A stretch of DNA of 46,677 nucleotides from the NCBI GenBank assembly GCA_007118495.1, contig SKRM01000041.1, positions 1-46,677 on the forward strand, read 5' to 3'. The notes beneath the pieces are model-generated. The model saw only the letters and a program-made list of their open reading frames with translations, did not search any database and was not told the origin of the DNA. The translations under genes were made by a program, and so were the position numbers. Origin of the DNA: Bacteroidales bacterium. Its GTDB lineage: Bacteria > Bacteroidota > Bacteroidia > Bacteroidales > UBA7960. Position 1 is the stretch's first letter, and the number at the start of each line of letters is the position of its first letter. This document shows, one piece after another, positions 24,440 through 33,171 of this stretch.

Positions 24440-25351
24440 TTAGTCTGTGAACCAGATATTTTCAGGATATACTCCTTCTTTTACAAGTTTGCGGAGCGAC
24501 GCTGCGGCAACATCTTTGTCTTCTTTGTAGGTAACACCAAACCAGCGGGCTTTGCTTTGCAAAACTTTAACGCTGGCTTTGCCTTCTTTTATCAGGTCAT
24601 CTACCACCATGGGGATATAAAACTCGCTTTTGGGCTGATCAATGTGGCGCGAAAGAAAAGTCCGCAACTTTTCTTCAAGATGAGAAAACATATCCGTTCC
24701 GAAACCCCAGAAATTCATTGAAACCATTGTATCGTCCCCAAGGGTGGTGCCGTCATGGTGAGAAACAATGTGCCCATCAGTGCCACGGCCAATATCTGTA
24801 TGTTCGGTTATCTTTTTAAGCTTTCTGTCTTGACCTAGCAAACAAACTCCCCTTGAAACCCGTCCGTGATCAGATAAAGTATTTGCCAGCTGGTATCCAC
24901 ACATGGCATACTGCCCATTCAGGTTCCCGCCTGAATTTTTGCTGAGATATTCAGCCATGACCTCAAAGGCTTCCCTGCCATAAAAATCATCAGCGTTGAT
25001 CACGGCAAACGGACCATCTGTAACCTGGCCTGCCACCCAGATGGCATGTCCGGTTCCCCAGGGTTTTTCCCTGTTGTCAGGACTAGTGAATCCGTCAGGT
25101 AACATGTTAATTTCTTGAAAGGCCAGCGCTGTTTCAACCTTTCCTTCCCATTTGTTGAGGACTTTTTTTCTGAAATCATCAGCAAAACCTTTGCGGATCA
25201 CAAAAACCACCTTGTTAAATCCTGATTGTATGGCATCATATACTGAATAATCCATAATGGTTTCACCAGACGGACCCAGGTGATCAAGCTGTTTCATTCC
25301 GCCGTACCTGCTTCCCATTCCGGCTGCAAGTATCAGTAAAATCCTTTTCAT
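24440..25351 (-). CDS. Sugar-phosphate-type nucleotidyltransferase
   Basis: The 303-residue protein has the NTP-transferase GT-A fold. It opens with LILAAGMGSRYGGMKQL, the G-x-G-x-R nucleotide-binding loop with downstream Lys, and has a central metal-binding INADDFYG. It would couple a phosphorylated sugar or alcohol to a nucleotide, releasing pyrophosphate. Similar Bacteroidota proteins are annotated only as nucleotidyltransferases, often beside a phosphotransferase, which is absent here. Substrate is unresolved. The gene heads the run NTase, P-loop protein, TonB receptor and has a likely promoter of its own. Confidence 0.85.
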   Translation of the reverse strand: MKRILLILAAGMGSRYGGMKQLDHLGPSGETIMDYSVYDAIQSGFNKVVFVIRKGFADDFRKKVLNKWEGKVETALAFQEINMLPDGFTSPDNREKPWGTGHAIWVAGQVTDGPFAVINADDFYGREAFEVMAEYLSKNSGGNLNGQYAMCGYQLANTLSDHGRVSRGVCLLGQDRKLKKITEHTDIGRGTDGHIVSHHDGTTLGDDTMVSMNFWGFGTDMFSHLEEKLRTFLSRHIDQPKSEFYIPMVVDDLIKEGKASVKVLQSKARWFGVTYKEDKDVAAASLRKLVKEGVYPENIWFTD

Positions 25352-25380
25352 GTGTAAATAATTAGTGCCGTGAAAGACGG

Positions 25381-25413
25381 CAAAAATAAGGAATAATTTC
25401 CACTGTCACGAAA
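25381..25413 (-). promoter_or_regulatory. Probable promoter of the nucleotidyltransferase gene
   Basis: On the minus strand TATTTTTG (25388-25381) matches TAnnTTTG. Upstream at a 21-base spacing is TTTC (25413-25410), one mismatch from TTTG. The predicted leader is about 25 bases. The -33 box overlaps the end of the upstream esterase gene. Confidence 0.45.
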
Positions 25414-26032
25414 TCTGAAAGAAGATGCTGTTTACTGTATCGAGTTCTTCGCTGCTGATAATGTGACCCATGTTGGGATAAACCTGAAAATATGTATTGG
25501 CGTTCATATCTTCGAACAATATGGCCGAGGCTTTTGCTCTTTCAAGGGGCACATGCGAGTCGGGATCACTGGTTCCCAGAAACAATGGGGTTTGTTTGAA
25601 ATCGCCCTGATATAAATGCTCTCTGATCTTGTCACCAATAAGACCACCGGTAAAGGCGATGATTCCGCCATATCTTTTTGGATTTCGGGCTGTGTATTCA
25701 AGCGTAAGACATGCCCCCTGCGAAAAACCGGCAAAATATATCTGCTGGTAACTGTATCCCGAGCTAATGAGGTCAGCCACCACTTCATCGATCAGTTCAA
25801 GTGCACTGCTTAACCAGGGTTCATTTTTCTTTACAGCTGATAAAAATGAATAAGGATACCATGTTCTTCTGGTGGCCTGTGGGGCCAGTATGGAAAAATC
25901 ATTTATTTCCAAATGATCTTTCAGTGAAATCATGCTGAAGGCATCAGCACCCCTTCCGTGGAGCATGATAATGGCTTTTTCAGCATCGTGAATGGGGCGT
26001 CCTGTATGAATTATGTTCTTTTCGTGCATCAT
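25406..26032 (-). CDS. Alpha/beta hydrolase, MhqD-like carboxylesterase/phospholipase family
   Basis: The 208-residue protein is a compact alpha/beta hydrolase. It has the oxyanion region MLHGRGAD (23-30), nucleophile Ser104 in GFSQGA, an acidic residue at Asp156 or Asp158 in GTSDPDSHVP, and His190 in NMGH. This is the carboxylesterase/phospholipase family that includes B. subtilis MhqD. Its ATG overlaps the stop of the dioxygenase gene by four bases (ATGA), so the two are translated together. The pairing with an MhqO-type dioxygenase supports a role in quinone or catechol detoxification; the sequence does not show the substrate. Confidence 0.88.
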   Translation of the reverse strand: MMHEKNIIHTGRPIHDAEKAIIMLHGRGADAFSMISLKDHLEINDFSILAPQATRRTWYPYSFLSAVKKNEPWLSSALELIDEVVADLISSGYSYQQIYFAGFSQGACLTLEYTARNPKRYGGIIAFTGGLIGDKIREHLYQGDFKQTPLFLGTSDPDSHVPLERAKASAILFEDMNANTYFQVYPNMGHIISSEELDTVNSIFFQIS

Positions 26033-26994
26033 TTGAAACTTTTTGATGGATCATTCAATGGTTGAAGCTGGGTTTCAATTGACTCTCTTCTGTTTTCATA
26101 CCTGGGTGGAAGTTTTAGTTCTGTGCCAAGAGCTTCAAGCGGCTCATCGATGGCAAAACCAGGTCCGTTGGTAGCCACTTCAAAAAGCACGCCCCCGGGC
26201 TCACGGAAATAAATGGATCTGAAGTATTGACGGTCAATAAATGGAGTTGGATCCAGCCCATGCCGTTTAACTGCATGCCAAGCCTTGAGCTGTGTTTCTT
26301 TATCGGGGGTCGCGAATGCAACGTGGTGCACCGTACCGCCACCATTCAGGCCGCGGGTTGAGGAGGAAGGCACCAGTATATCAATAAAGTGGCCTGGCTC
26401 ATTTTTGGCAGCAAAACGGACTCGGCTCCCTGACTCCTTTATGAGTTCATGATCCATTTTATCTGTAAGTAATGCTGCAGTGCGCTCAGAACCGGCAGCC
26501 CATATCTCGGCACCAAAAAAACCCCTGATGGCATATTCACCTGGAATATCTCCCCCTGGTATCGGACCACGTTTATCCAGGTTGTTAAATACAAGCTCCA
26601 GCCCCAGTCCATCGGTGTCTTCAAAATACATAAAGGCTTCGCTCCCGAAGCGTTCTTGCACGTTCTTAAACGGGATACTATATTTTTCAAATCTGTTCTC
26701 CCAGTATGCAATAGATTCTGCAGGCACTGAAAAACTTGTTGTATTAACAAGGCCAACACCATGGCGTCCCCTTCTGATACCCTCATATGGGAAAAAGGTC
26801 AGGATACTGCCTGGGTTTCCTTCATAGTCACCAAAGTACAAATGATACACCCCGGGATCGTCAAAGTTAACAGTCTTTTTGATAAATCGGAGCCCAAGGA
26901 TATCCCGGTAAAATTCAAGGTTTTTCAGTGCATTGCCAGCCAGCGCTGTAATGTGATGAATGCCTGTAATATTCTTTGTTGACATTTTATCCAT
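26029..26994 (-). CDS. Ring-cleaving dioxygenase, MhqO-like glyoxalase-fold protein
   Basis: The 321-residue protein has two vicinal-oxygen-chelate halves. The likely iron ligands are a His in GIHHITALAG (13-14), a His in GTVHHVAFA and a Glu in GVLFEVATNGPGF. This matches the MhqO/LinE-type hydroquinone dioxygenase family, which opens hydroquinone rings and protects against quinones. A second ATG at 26985 is possible and would shorten it by three residues. It is cotranscribed with the MhqD-like esterase and divergent from cydA. No MarR-type regulator such as MhqR is found nearby. Confidence 0.88.
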   Translation of the reverse strand: MDKMSTKNITGIHHITALAGNALKNLEFYRDILGLRFIKKTVNFDDPGVYHLYFGDYEGNPGSILTFFPYEGIRRGRHGVGLVNTTSFSVPAESIAYWENRFEKYSIPFKNVQERFGSEAFMYFEDTDGLGLELVFNNLDKRGPIPGGDIPGEYAIRGFFGAEIWAAGSERTAALLTDKMDHELIKESGSRVRFAAKNEPGHFIDILVPSSSTRGLNGGGTVHHVAFATPDKETQLKAWHAVKRHGLDPTPFIDRQYFRSIYFREPGGVLFEVATNGPGFAIDEPLEALGTELKLPPRYENRRESIETQLQPLNDPSKSFK

Positions 26995-27185
26995 AGTTCT
27001 ATGCTGATGTTTTATTTAAAACAAGACCCTTTATCAATAAGCAACAAATATCCAAGGGCAATGTTTATCAAACCACTGTTAAATAGGCTCAGTTGTAAGT
27101 AAATACATTTTGTGATGCTGAGAACATGTCTTGATAAAATGGACGTTGAACCATATTTCTTATGATATTCTGATTCCGAATTGCA

Positions 27186-27193
27186 TATATTTG
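27186..27193 (+). promoter_or_regulatory. Possible -7 box for cydA
   Basis: TATATTTG fits TAnnTTTG, but no TTG is found 19-21 bases upstream. If used, it would need an activator. The predicted leader would be about 80 bases. Confidence 0.25.
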
Positions 27194-27277
27194 CTAAACA
27201 CATGCGATCAGCTTTTCAGGCTTAACCGGATATCGTTCTATTTAAATCTTTCAGCTAATCATTAAAGGTATTTGCTT

Positions 27278-28639
27278 ATGGAAGTATTAGAGATTGCCAG
27301 GTGGCAGTTTGGGATTACAACCGTTTATCATTTTTTCTTCAGTCCCCTTACCATGGGGCTGGCGGTGCTTACCGCCATTTTGCACACTTTTTATTACCGG
27401 ACAAACAGCGATCACTACAAACTTTTAACCAAATACTTCGGAAAGCTGTTTATTATCATTTTTGCCCTGGGTGTTGTTACGGGAATTGTTCTGGAATTTC
27501 AGTTTGGAATGGCCTGGTCTGAATATTCAAGGTTTGTGGGAGATATTTTCGGAATTCCACTCGCCATTGAAGCATTAATGGCATTTTTTCTTGAGTCAAC
27601 ATTTATCGCCGTTTGGATATTTGGATGGGGAAGACTTCCCAAGGGGATACACCTGATTAGTATCTGGCTGGTCGCCCTGGGTTCGAACCTCTCAGCCCTT
27701 TGGATTATTATCGCCAATGCCTGGATGCAGGTGCCTGTGGGTTATGTAATCAATAACGGCCGCGCTGAACTCTCTGACTTCATTGCTGTGATGCTCAATG
27801 AGCAAATGCTTGTTATGGCACAGCATACCATTATTGCGGCATTTGTAACAGGAGGATTGTTCATGTTTGGCATCAGCGCATGGCAAATACGCAGAAAAAA
27901 CCAGGTGGAAATTTTCGCCAAATCTGCCCGCATTGCACTTGTTTTTACAGCAGTATCTTCATTGCTTGTTGCAACTACAGGACATACCCAGGCACAGCAT
28001 ACAGTGAAGAACCAACCCATGAAAATGGCAGCCATGGAAGGTCTGTGGGAAACAGAACAGCCTGCCAGTTTTTCTATGTTTGCTATCATTGACCAGGAAA
28101 ATCAAACGTCAAACCGCGAGTTCAGGCTTCCGTATATGCTGTCAGTACTGGCATATAACAACACAACAAGCGAAGTGAAGGGAATCATTGACTTACAGCA
28201 AGAATATGAAGAAGCCTACGGCCCGGGAGACTATGCCCCGCCTGTTGCAGTTGTATACTGGAGTTTCAGACTAATGGTTGGTCTGGGTATGCTGTTTATC
28301 TTTTTCTCCTTTTACGGACTCGTATTGTGGTGGCGGGATAAGCTTGAAGAAAGCCGATTCTATCTGAAAGCGGGAACCATCGTAATGTTTTTGCCACTTG
28401 TGGCCAACTCCCTTGGGTGGATTGTTACAGAGATGGGCCGGCAGCCGTGGGTGGTCTATGGATTGATGCTTACCCAGGACGGGGTATCCCCAAATGTTAG
28501 CAGCGGATCTATGTTGTTGACAACCATAGTTTTTACACTGGTATACGGCATATTGGCTGCCGTGGCTGTGTTCCTTGTACACCGGTTTGCGAAACCAGGT
28601 GTTCCGGAGGATGCTGAAAAAATGGTACATGCATATTAA
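27278..28639 (+). CDS. cydA: Cytochrome bd ubiquinol/menaquinol oxidase subunit I
   Basis: CydA is the haem-carrying subunit of cytochrome bd, a high-affinity oxygen reductase of the inner membrane that oxidises quinol. At 453 residues it is the short-Q-loop type (E. coli CydA is 522). Haem ligands correspond to His18 (VYHFFF), His183 (AQHT) and Met386 (EMGRQPW); conserved acids are Glu98 and Glu106. The quinol-binding KNQPMKMAAMEG segment follows at residues 244-255. The ATG at 27278 is chosen over TTG at 27272. It opens the cydABDC cluster. Confidence 0.97.
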   Translation: MEVLEIARWQFGITTVYHFFFSPLTMGLAVLTAILHTFYYRTNSDHYKLLTKYFGKLFIIIFALGVVTGIVLEFQFGMAWSEYSRFVGDIFGIPLAIEALMAFFLESTFIAVWIFGWGRLPKGIHLISIWLVALGSNLSALWIIIANAWMQVPVGYVINNGRAELSDFIAVMLNEQMLVMAQHTIIAAFVTGGLFMFGISAWQIRRKNQVEIFAKSARIALVFTAVSSLLVATTGHTQAQHTVKNQPMKMAAMEGLWETEQPASFSMFAIIDQENQTSNREFRLPYMLSVLAYNNTTSEVKGIIDLQQEYEEAYGPGDYAPPVAVVYWSFRLMVGLGMLFIFFSFYGLVLWWRDKLEESRFYLKAGTIVMFLPLVANSLGWIVTEMGRQPWVVYGLMLTQDGVSPNVSSGSMLLTTIVFTLVYGILAAVAVFLVHRFAKPGVPEDAEKMVHAY

Positions 28640-28673
28640 GCGATTTCGTTAAATAACGTAAAACACACAGGAT

Positions 28674-29690
28674 ATGGATTTTCAAGTCATATGGTTTATA
28701 TTAATCGCCATATTGTTCATTGGTTACTTCATACTTGAAGGCTTTGACTTTGGTGTGGGCATACTCATGCCTTTTATCAGCAAGGATGATGTCGACCGTC
28801 GGATAGTTATCAACACCATAGGCCCTTTCTGGGACGCCAATGAGGTTTGGCTGATTACAGCTGGAGGCGCCATGTTTGCGGCATTTCCACATTGGTACGC
28901 CACTTTGTTCAGCGGCTTTTATATTCCCTTCTTTATCATGTTGATTGCTTTGATATTGCGGGCAGTCGGCTTTGAATTCCGCAGCAAAATGAAAGAAATC
29001 TGGTGGCGCAAAACATTTGACCAGTTTATTTTCTGGGGTAGTCTGATACCCGCATTTTTATGGGGGGTTGCTTTCACAAATATTGTGCAGGGATTACCCA
29101 TTGGCTCAGATATGAATTTCACAGGCAACCTTTTACACATTTTAAATCCTTATGCCTTGCTGGGGGGGGTTGTGGTTGTTCTGATCTTTGTACTTCACGG
29201 TGCCTTGTTCCTGAGCCTCAGAACCACTGATGCATTAAAGGAAAGAGCAGAGACTATTGCAGAGAAGCTATGGATACCCATTGGCATCATAATAGCCGCA
29301 TTTGCCATTATGGGTTATTGGAATACTGTTCTCTTTGAAGGACTTGGATTGGTTCCCGGCACTTTCCCAACCCTGGCTATCCTTGGTTTCATAGCCTGTT
29401 ATGTTTTTATGAAGCAAAAAATGCAAGGGTATGCGTTTGCAGCCATGGCAGCAACCATTTTGCTTGGCGCTTCGGTGGTGTTCTATGGAATATTCCCCAA
29501 TGTGATGCCTTCTTCACTTGATCCATCATATAGCCTGACTGTGTACAATGCATCTTCAAGTCAGCTGACACTCAGAATTATGTCTATAGTTGCCCTGCTG
29601 TTTGTTCCGGTTGTTCTGGCTTATCAGGGATGGAGCTATTATGTGTTCAGTAAAAGAATAACCAGGGATGCCATCCCTCGCGAAGAATAA
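28674..29690 (+). CDS. cydB: Cytochrome bd oxidase subunit II
   Basis: CydB is the non-catalytic membrane partner of CydA. The 338-residue protein has about eight to nine membrane segments and the signature stretch GPFWDANEVWLITAGGAMF near residues 50-68, as well as FILEGFDFGVGIL in the first helix. The gene starts 34 bases after cydA. Length is slightly below the E. coli protein (379), which is normal outside proteobacteria. Confidence 0.96.
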   Translation: MDFQVIWFILIAILFIGYFILEGFDFGVGILMPFISKDDVDRRIVINTIGPFWDANEVWLITAGGAMFAAFPHWYATLFSGFYIPFFIMLIALILRAVGFEFRSKMKEIWWRKTFDQFIFWGSLIPAFLWGVAFTNIVQGLPIGSDMNFTGNLLHILNPYALLGGVVVVLIFVLHGALFLSLRTTDALKERAETIAEKLWIPIGIIIAAFAIMGYWNTVLFEGLGLVPGTFPTLAILGFIACYVFMKQKMQGYAFAAMAATILLGASVVFYGIFPNVMPSSLDPSYSLTVYNASSSQLTLRIMSIVALLFVPVVLAYQGWSYYVFSKRITRDAIPREE

Positions 29691-29706
29691 ATCTTTTGAT
29701 AAGACC

Positions 29707-31434
29707 ATGCACACCCATCGCAGACTGTTTGGCTATGCCTTGGATGTGCGTGGCTTTATAGCAATCAGTGCGCTTTATAGTTTTTTGCTCACCATAGTTG
29801 TCATCATCCAGATGTTCAGCTTGAGTATATTGATTGCCCACGTATTTGAATCTTTTAATTACCCTGAAACATCATTGGTACTCATTTTGGCTGCAAGCAT
29901 TGTAGCCAGAAGTTTATTGGTGTGGTTACGTGAACGTCATGCCCAAAAAAAAGCGGCCATGATCAAATCAGAAATCAGGAGCAAGGTTTTTGACAAAATG
30001 CTTGACATAGGGCCTGTCATAACAAGGTCTTTTTCTTCAGGAAAACTCATAGCAATAATTATAGAGGGGAGTGAAAAGCTTGATGATTACTTTTCACGCT
30101 ATATCCCATCAATTATTCATATAGCCATTTTACCTCCGGTAATCATTGTTTTCTCCTTTTCTCTTGACTGGCCCAGCGGCCTGATACTTTTTCTGACCGG
30201 GCCATTGATACTTTTTTTTATGTGGTTGATTGGCACCCATGCAAAGAAAATAAGTCAAGACCAATGGAGTGCACTGAGCAGCCTCTCATCACGTTTCCTT
30301 GATGCCATCCAGGGGCTAAAGACACTCAAGCTTTTCGGTGCCAATGAATTTGAGTCAAGACATATTGAAACAAGCAGCGACCGGTTCAGGATCATCACCA
30401 TGGGTGTGTTAAAGGTTGCATTTCTTTCAGGTATGGTACTTGAACTGGCTGCCAGTATAAGCATAGCCATCGTGGCTGTCCAGGTGGGGATCAGGCTGAT
30501 TGAAGGTATGATGGCTTTTCAACCGGGCTTATTTATGCTTTTGTTGGCCCCCGAGTTTTATCTTCCATTCAGAGCTCTCGGACAACACCACCATGCAGGG
30601 ATGGAAGGAAGGGCAGCTGCAGATAGCCTGTTTGGTATCATTGACAACACACCCGGAGCTGTGGTACCCAAAATCTTACCTGATGCAAACCACAGCAATA
30701 TTTCAATTGTTTGCAACAAACTTAGCTATACATACCCTGGTGGATCCTCCCCTGCCATTGACGATCTGAGTTGTATAATACCACCCGGTAAGTTAACAGC
30801 CATTGTAGGCCCCAGCGGATCAGGAAAGTCTACCTTCATCAATCTTTTACTTGGGTATATCCTTGCTGACCATGGGAAAATCATTGTAAATGGCCATGAT
30901 CTGTGCAGATCAGACCTGGAAAAATGGAGGTCTTCTATCGCCTTTGTTTCTCAACACCCCCATTTTTTCAACGGCAGCATTCTGGATAATCTTCTTATGG
31001 CCAATCAGGAGGCAGACATGAAACAGCTTATGGAGGCAACAAGTAAATCAGGTGCAGACCAATTTATCAGCGCATTACCAGATGCATACCATACCCTGCT
31101 AAGTGAAAATGCTTCAAGATTAAGTGGTGGTGAAAAGCAGCGACTGGCCATAAGCAGGTCGTTGATTAAAAATGCGCCAGTCATTTTTCTTGACGAGCCT
31201 ACTTCAAGCCTTGACCCTGAAAGTGAACAGCTGATTATGCGTGCATGGCTGGAGGCTGTTTCAGGAAGAACGGCCGTGGTTATAGCCCATCGTTTGCAAA
31301 CAGTGAGAAGGGCTGATCAAATTCTGGTTTTCAACAAAGGCCGCATCGAAGAAACCGGCAACCACGAACAGTTAATCGCAAGCAAGGGTATATATTACAA
31401 TTTTTTGTCAACCCTGGGTTTAAATAATCAATGA
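29707..31434 (+). CDS. cydD: Thiol reductant ABC exporter subunit CydD
   Basis: CydD and CydC form a heterodimeric ABC transporter that exports glutathione or cysteine and is needed to assemble cytochrome bd. This protein has six membrane segments followed by an ATPase domain with Walker A GPSGSGKST, signature LSGGEKQR and Walker B VIFLDEPTSSLD, then the H-loop IAHR. I chose the ATG at 29707 (MHTHRRLFGY), which leaves about 13 residues before the first membrane helix. An in-frame ATG at 29668 would overlap cydB by 23 bases and cannot be excluded. Confidence 0.93.
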   Translation: MHTHRRLFGYALDVRGFIAISALYSFLLTIVVIIQMFSLSILIAHVFESFNYPETSLVLILAASIVARSLLVWLRERHAQKKAAMIKSEIRSKVFDKMLDIGPVITRSFSSGKLIAIIIEGSEKLDDYFSRYIPSIIHIAILPPVIIVFSFSLDWPSGLILFLTGPLILFFMWLIGTHAKKISQDQWSALSSLSSRFLDAIQGLKTLKLFGANEFESRHIETSSDRFRIITMGVLKVAFLSGMVLELAASISIAIVAVQVGIRLIEGMMAFQPGLFMLLLAPEFYLPFRALGQHHHAGMEGRAAADSLFGIIDNTPGAVVPKILPDANHSNISIVCNKLSYTYPGGSSPAIDDLSCIIPPGKLTAIVGPSGSGKSTFINLLLGYILADHGKIIVNGHDLCRSDLEKWRSSIAFVSQHPHFFNGSILDNLLMANQEADMKQLMEATSKSGADQFISALPDAYHTLLSENASRLSGGEKQRLAISRSLIKNAPVIFLDEPTSSLDPESEQLIMRAWLEAVSGRTAVVIAHRLQTVRRADQILVFNKGRIEETGNHEQLIASKGIYYNFLSTLGLNNQ

Positions 31435-31441
31435 TGAATAC

Positions 31442-33163
31442 ATGGTCAGAAATTTAATCGGATACCTGAAAGAGCACAAAGGCTTGTCTTTGCTGGCCTT
31501 GCTTCTGGCGACAGGAACAATAGTTGCCGGTATTGGTCTGATGAGTACCTCTGGCTATCTGATATCAAGATCGGCACAACGCCCCATGATCGTAGATTTG
31601 TTTATGGTGACGGCAGCGGTCAGGTTTTTTGGAATATCCAGAGCTGTTGTAAGGTACTTTGAGCGTGTTGTAGCACATGATCTGACATTTAGGGTTTTGC
31701 TGAAAATCAGAACTGCATTTTATCGTCAGCTTGATGCGTTTCCACAAAAATGGATGCAAGCCAGAAGACCGGGTGAATTATTGACGGGCATGATTACAGA
31801 TATTGAAAATATACAGAATGCCTACCTCCGCATTATTTCTCCAGTTGTTGTGGCACTGATTATTTGCACTTTAAGCTGCCTGCTGTTGCTTTATATCGAT
31901 CCATTGCTATCTTTTTCAATAATGCTTATTTATTTGATCAATGGGTTGTTGGTTCCAATGTTGGCTGTGCACCTCTCTCGTGGAACCGGCAGGACGAACC
32001 TTGAATCAACCGGAAAGCTGAAAGTCTTTTTAACAGATATCGTCCCCGGTTTGCATGATTTATTCTGGCTTAAAAAAAAGGAATTGATCAGTAATGAGTT
32101 CAGACAACATGAAGAAAAGCTTTTCAGGGTTCAGTCATATAATGCCAATACCTCAGGATTGGTTGAAGGCATACAAAGTTTGCTAACCAATATGGGAATG
32201 TTTACGGCACTGCTTTTGGCAATACCCCTGGTATTAAATAACCAGCTACAGGGTGTGATGCTGGCTGCGGTTACACTTGGCGTCCTCAGTAGTTTCGAAG
32301 CTGTTCAGGGTCTGGCAACTGCATTTATTCAGTATGAGAAAACAACAGAAGCTGCATCAAGGCTGGCATCTTATACAGCCGATAATCAATCTATGACTGC
32401 AAGAACCAGTAAATCAGCGACTGAAAGATTACTAAACAAACAACCCGAAATTTCATTTAATCAGGTGTCATTTGCCTACGATCACCTTCATGTGCTTGAG
32501 CAGATTTCATTTAACTTAAAGCCTGGGTCAAAAACTGCAATTGTAGGACCAAGCGGAAGCGGAAAAAGTACCATCATTAACCTGCTTACACGATTTTGGG
32601 AACCCATGGCTGGAAAAATAACTGCCCATGGAGTTGACTATTCATGTATTGACCAAAAATCACTAAGATCAGCTTTAAGTGTGGTGACACAGGATACCTA
32701 TATATTCAATCGCAGTATCAGAGAAAACCTGCTTATTGCTGATCCCAATGCAACCGATGAAAAGCTTGTTAAAGCCTTACATATGGCTGGTCTGGGTTTC
32801 CTGAGCGGTGAGCTCGACACGACAAGAGGTGCTTCAGGTATAAAATTATCGGGGGGCGAGAGACAACTTTTTGCACTCTCCCGTGCATTACTTGCACCTG
32901 GCAGAATATGGATTTTTGATGAGCTTTCAGCCAATATGGATCCCCTGACTGAGCGCAGGGTGCTTGATAGCCTGTGGCATACCCTTGAAGAGAGGACATT
33001 GCTTATGATAACCCACCGATTTCTGGATATGGAAAAAATGGATCAGATTCTGGTACTTCAGCAAGGGAAACTTGCCGGAATTGGCAAACACCATGAGTTA
33101 CTGTTTAATAATGATGTGTATGCCACGATGTACCGGCAAAACATGCAGATTCTCAGGGGTTGA
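31442..33163 (+). CDS. cydC: Thiol reductant ABC exporter subunit CydC
   Basis: The 573-residue partner of CydD has the CydC-type N-terminus: GIGLMSTSGYLISRSAQRP, then RFFGISRAVVRYFERV, a highly conserved stretch of this subunit. The ATPase domain has GPSGSGKST, KLSGGERQ and a Walker B ending IFDELSANMD, where the residue after the catalytic Glu is Leu and not the usual Pro. The H-loop is ITHR. It begins 7 bases after cydD and ends the operon, 8 bases from the convergent DUF4438 gene. Confidence 0.93.
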   Translation: MVRNLIGYLKEHKGLSLLALLLATGTIVAGIGLMSTSGYLISRSAQRPMIVDLFMVTAAVRFFGISRAVVRYFERVVAHDLTFRVLLKIRTAFYRQLDAFPQKWMQARRPGELLTGMITDIENIQNAYLRIISPVVVALIICTLSCLLLLYIDPLLSFSIMLIYLINGLLVPMLAVHLSRGTGRTNLESTGKLKVFLTDIVPGLHDLFWLKKKELISNEFRQHEEKLFRVQSYNANTSGLVEGIQSLLTNMGMFTALLLAIPLVLNNQLQGVMLAAVTLGVLSSFEAVQGLATAFIQYEKTTEAASRLASYTADNQSMTARTSKSATERLLNKQPEISFNQVSFAYDHLHVLEQISFNLKPGSKTAIVGPSGSGKSTIINLLTRFWEPMAGKITAHGVDYSCIDQKSLRSALSVVTQDTYIFNRSIRENLLIADPNATDEKLVKALHMAGLGFLSGELDTTRGASGIKLSGGERQLFALSRALLAPGRIWIFDELSANMDPLTERRVLDSLWHTLEERTLLMITHRFLDMEKMDQILVLQQGKLAGIGKHHELLFNNDVYATMYRQNMQILRG

Positions 33164-33171
33164 TCAGGATT

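Noticed and set aside
25352-25405. Cobalamin or other riboswitch before the nucleotidyltransferase/TonB run
   Set aside because: The leader is only about 25 bases and contains no B12-box-like sequence.
27012-27203. 63-residue open frame on the minus strand between mhqO-like gene and cydA
   Set aside because: It is Cys/Ser/Leu-rich with no domain pattern and covers the divergent promoter region; it reads as a chance frame.
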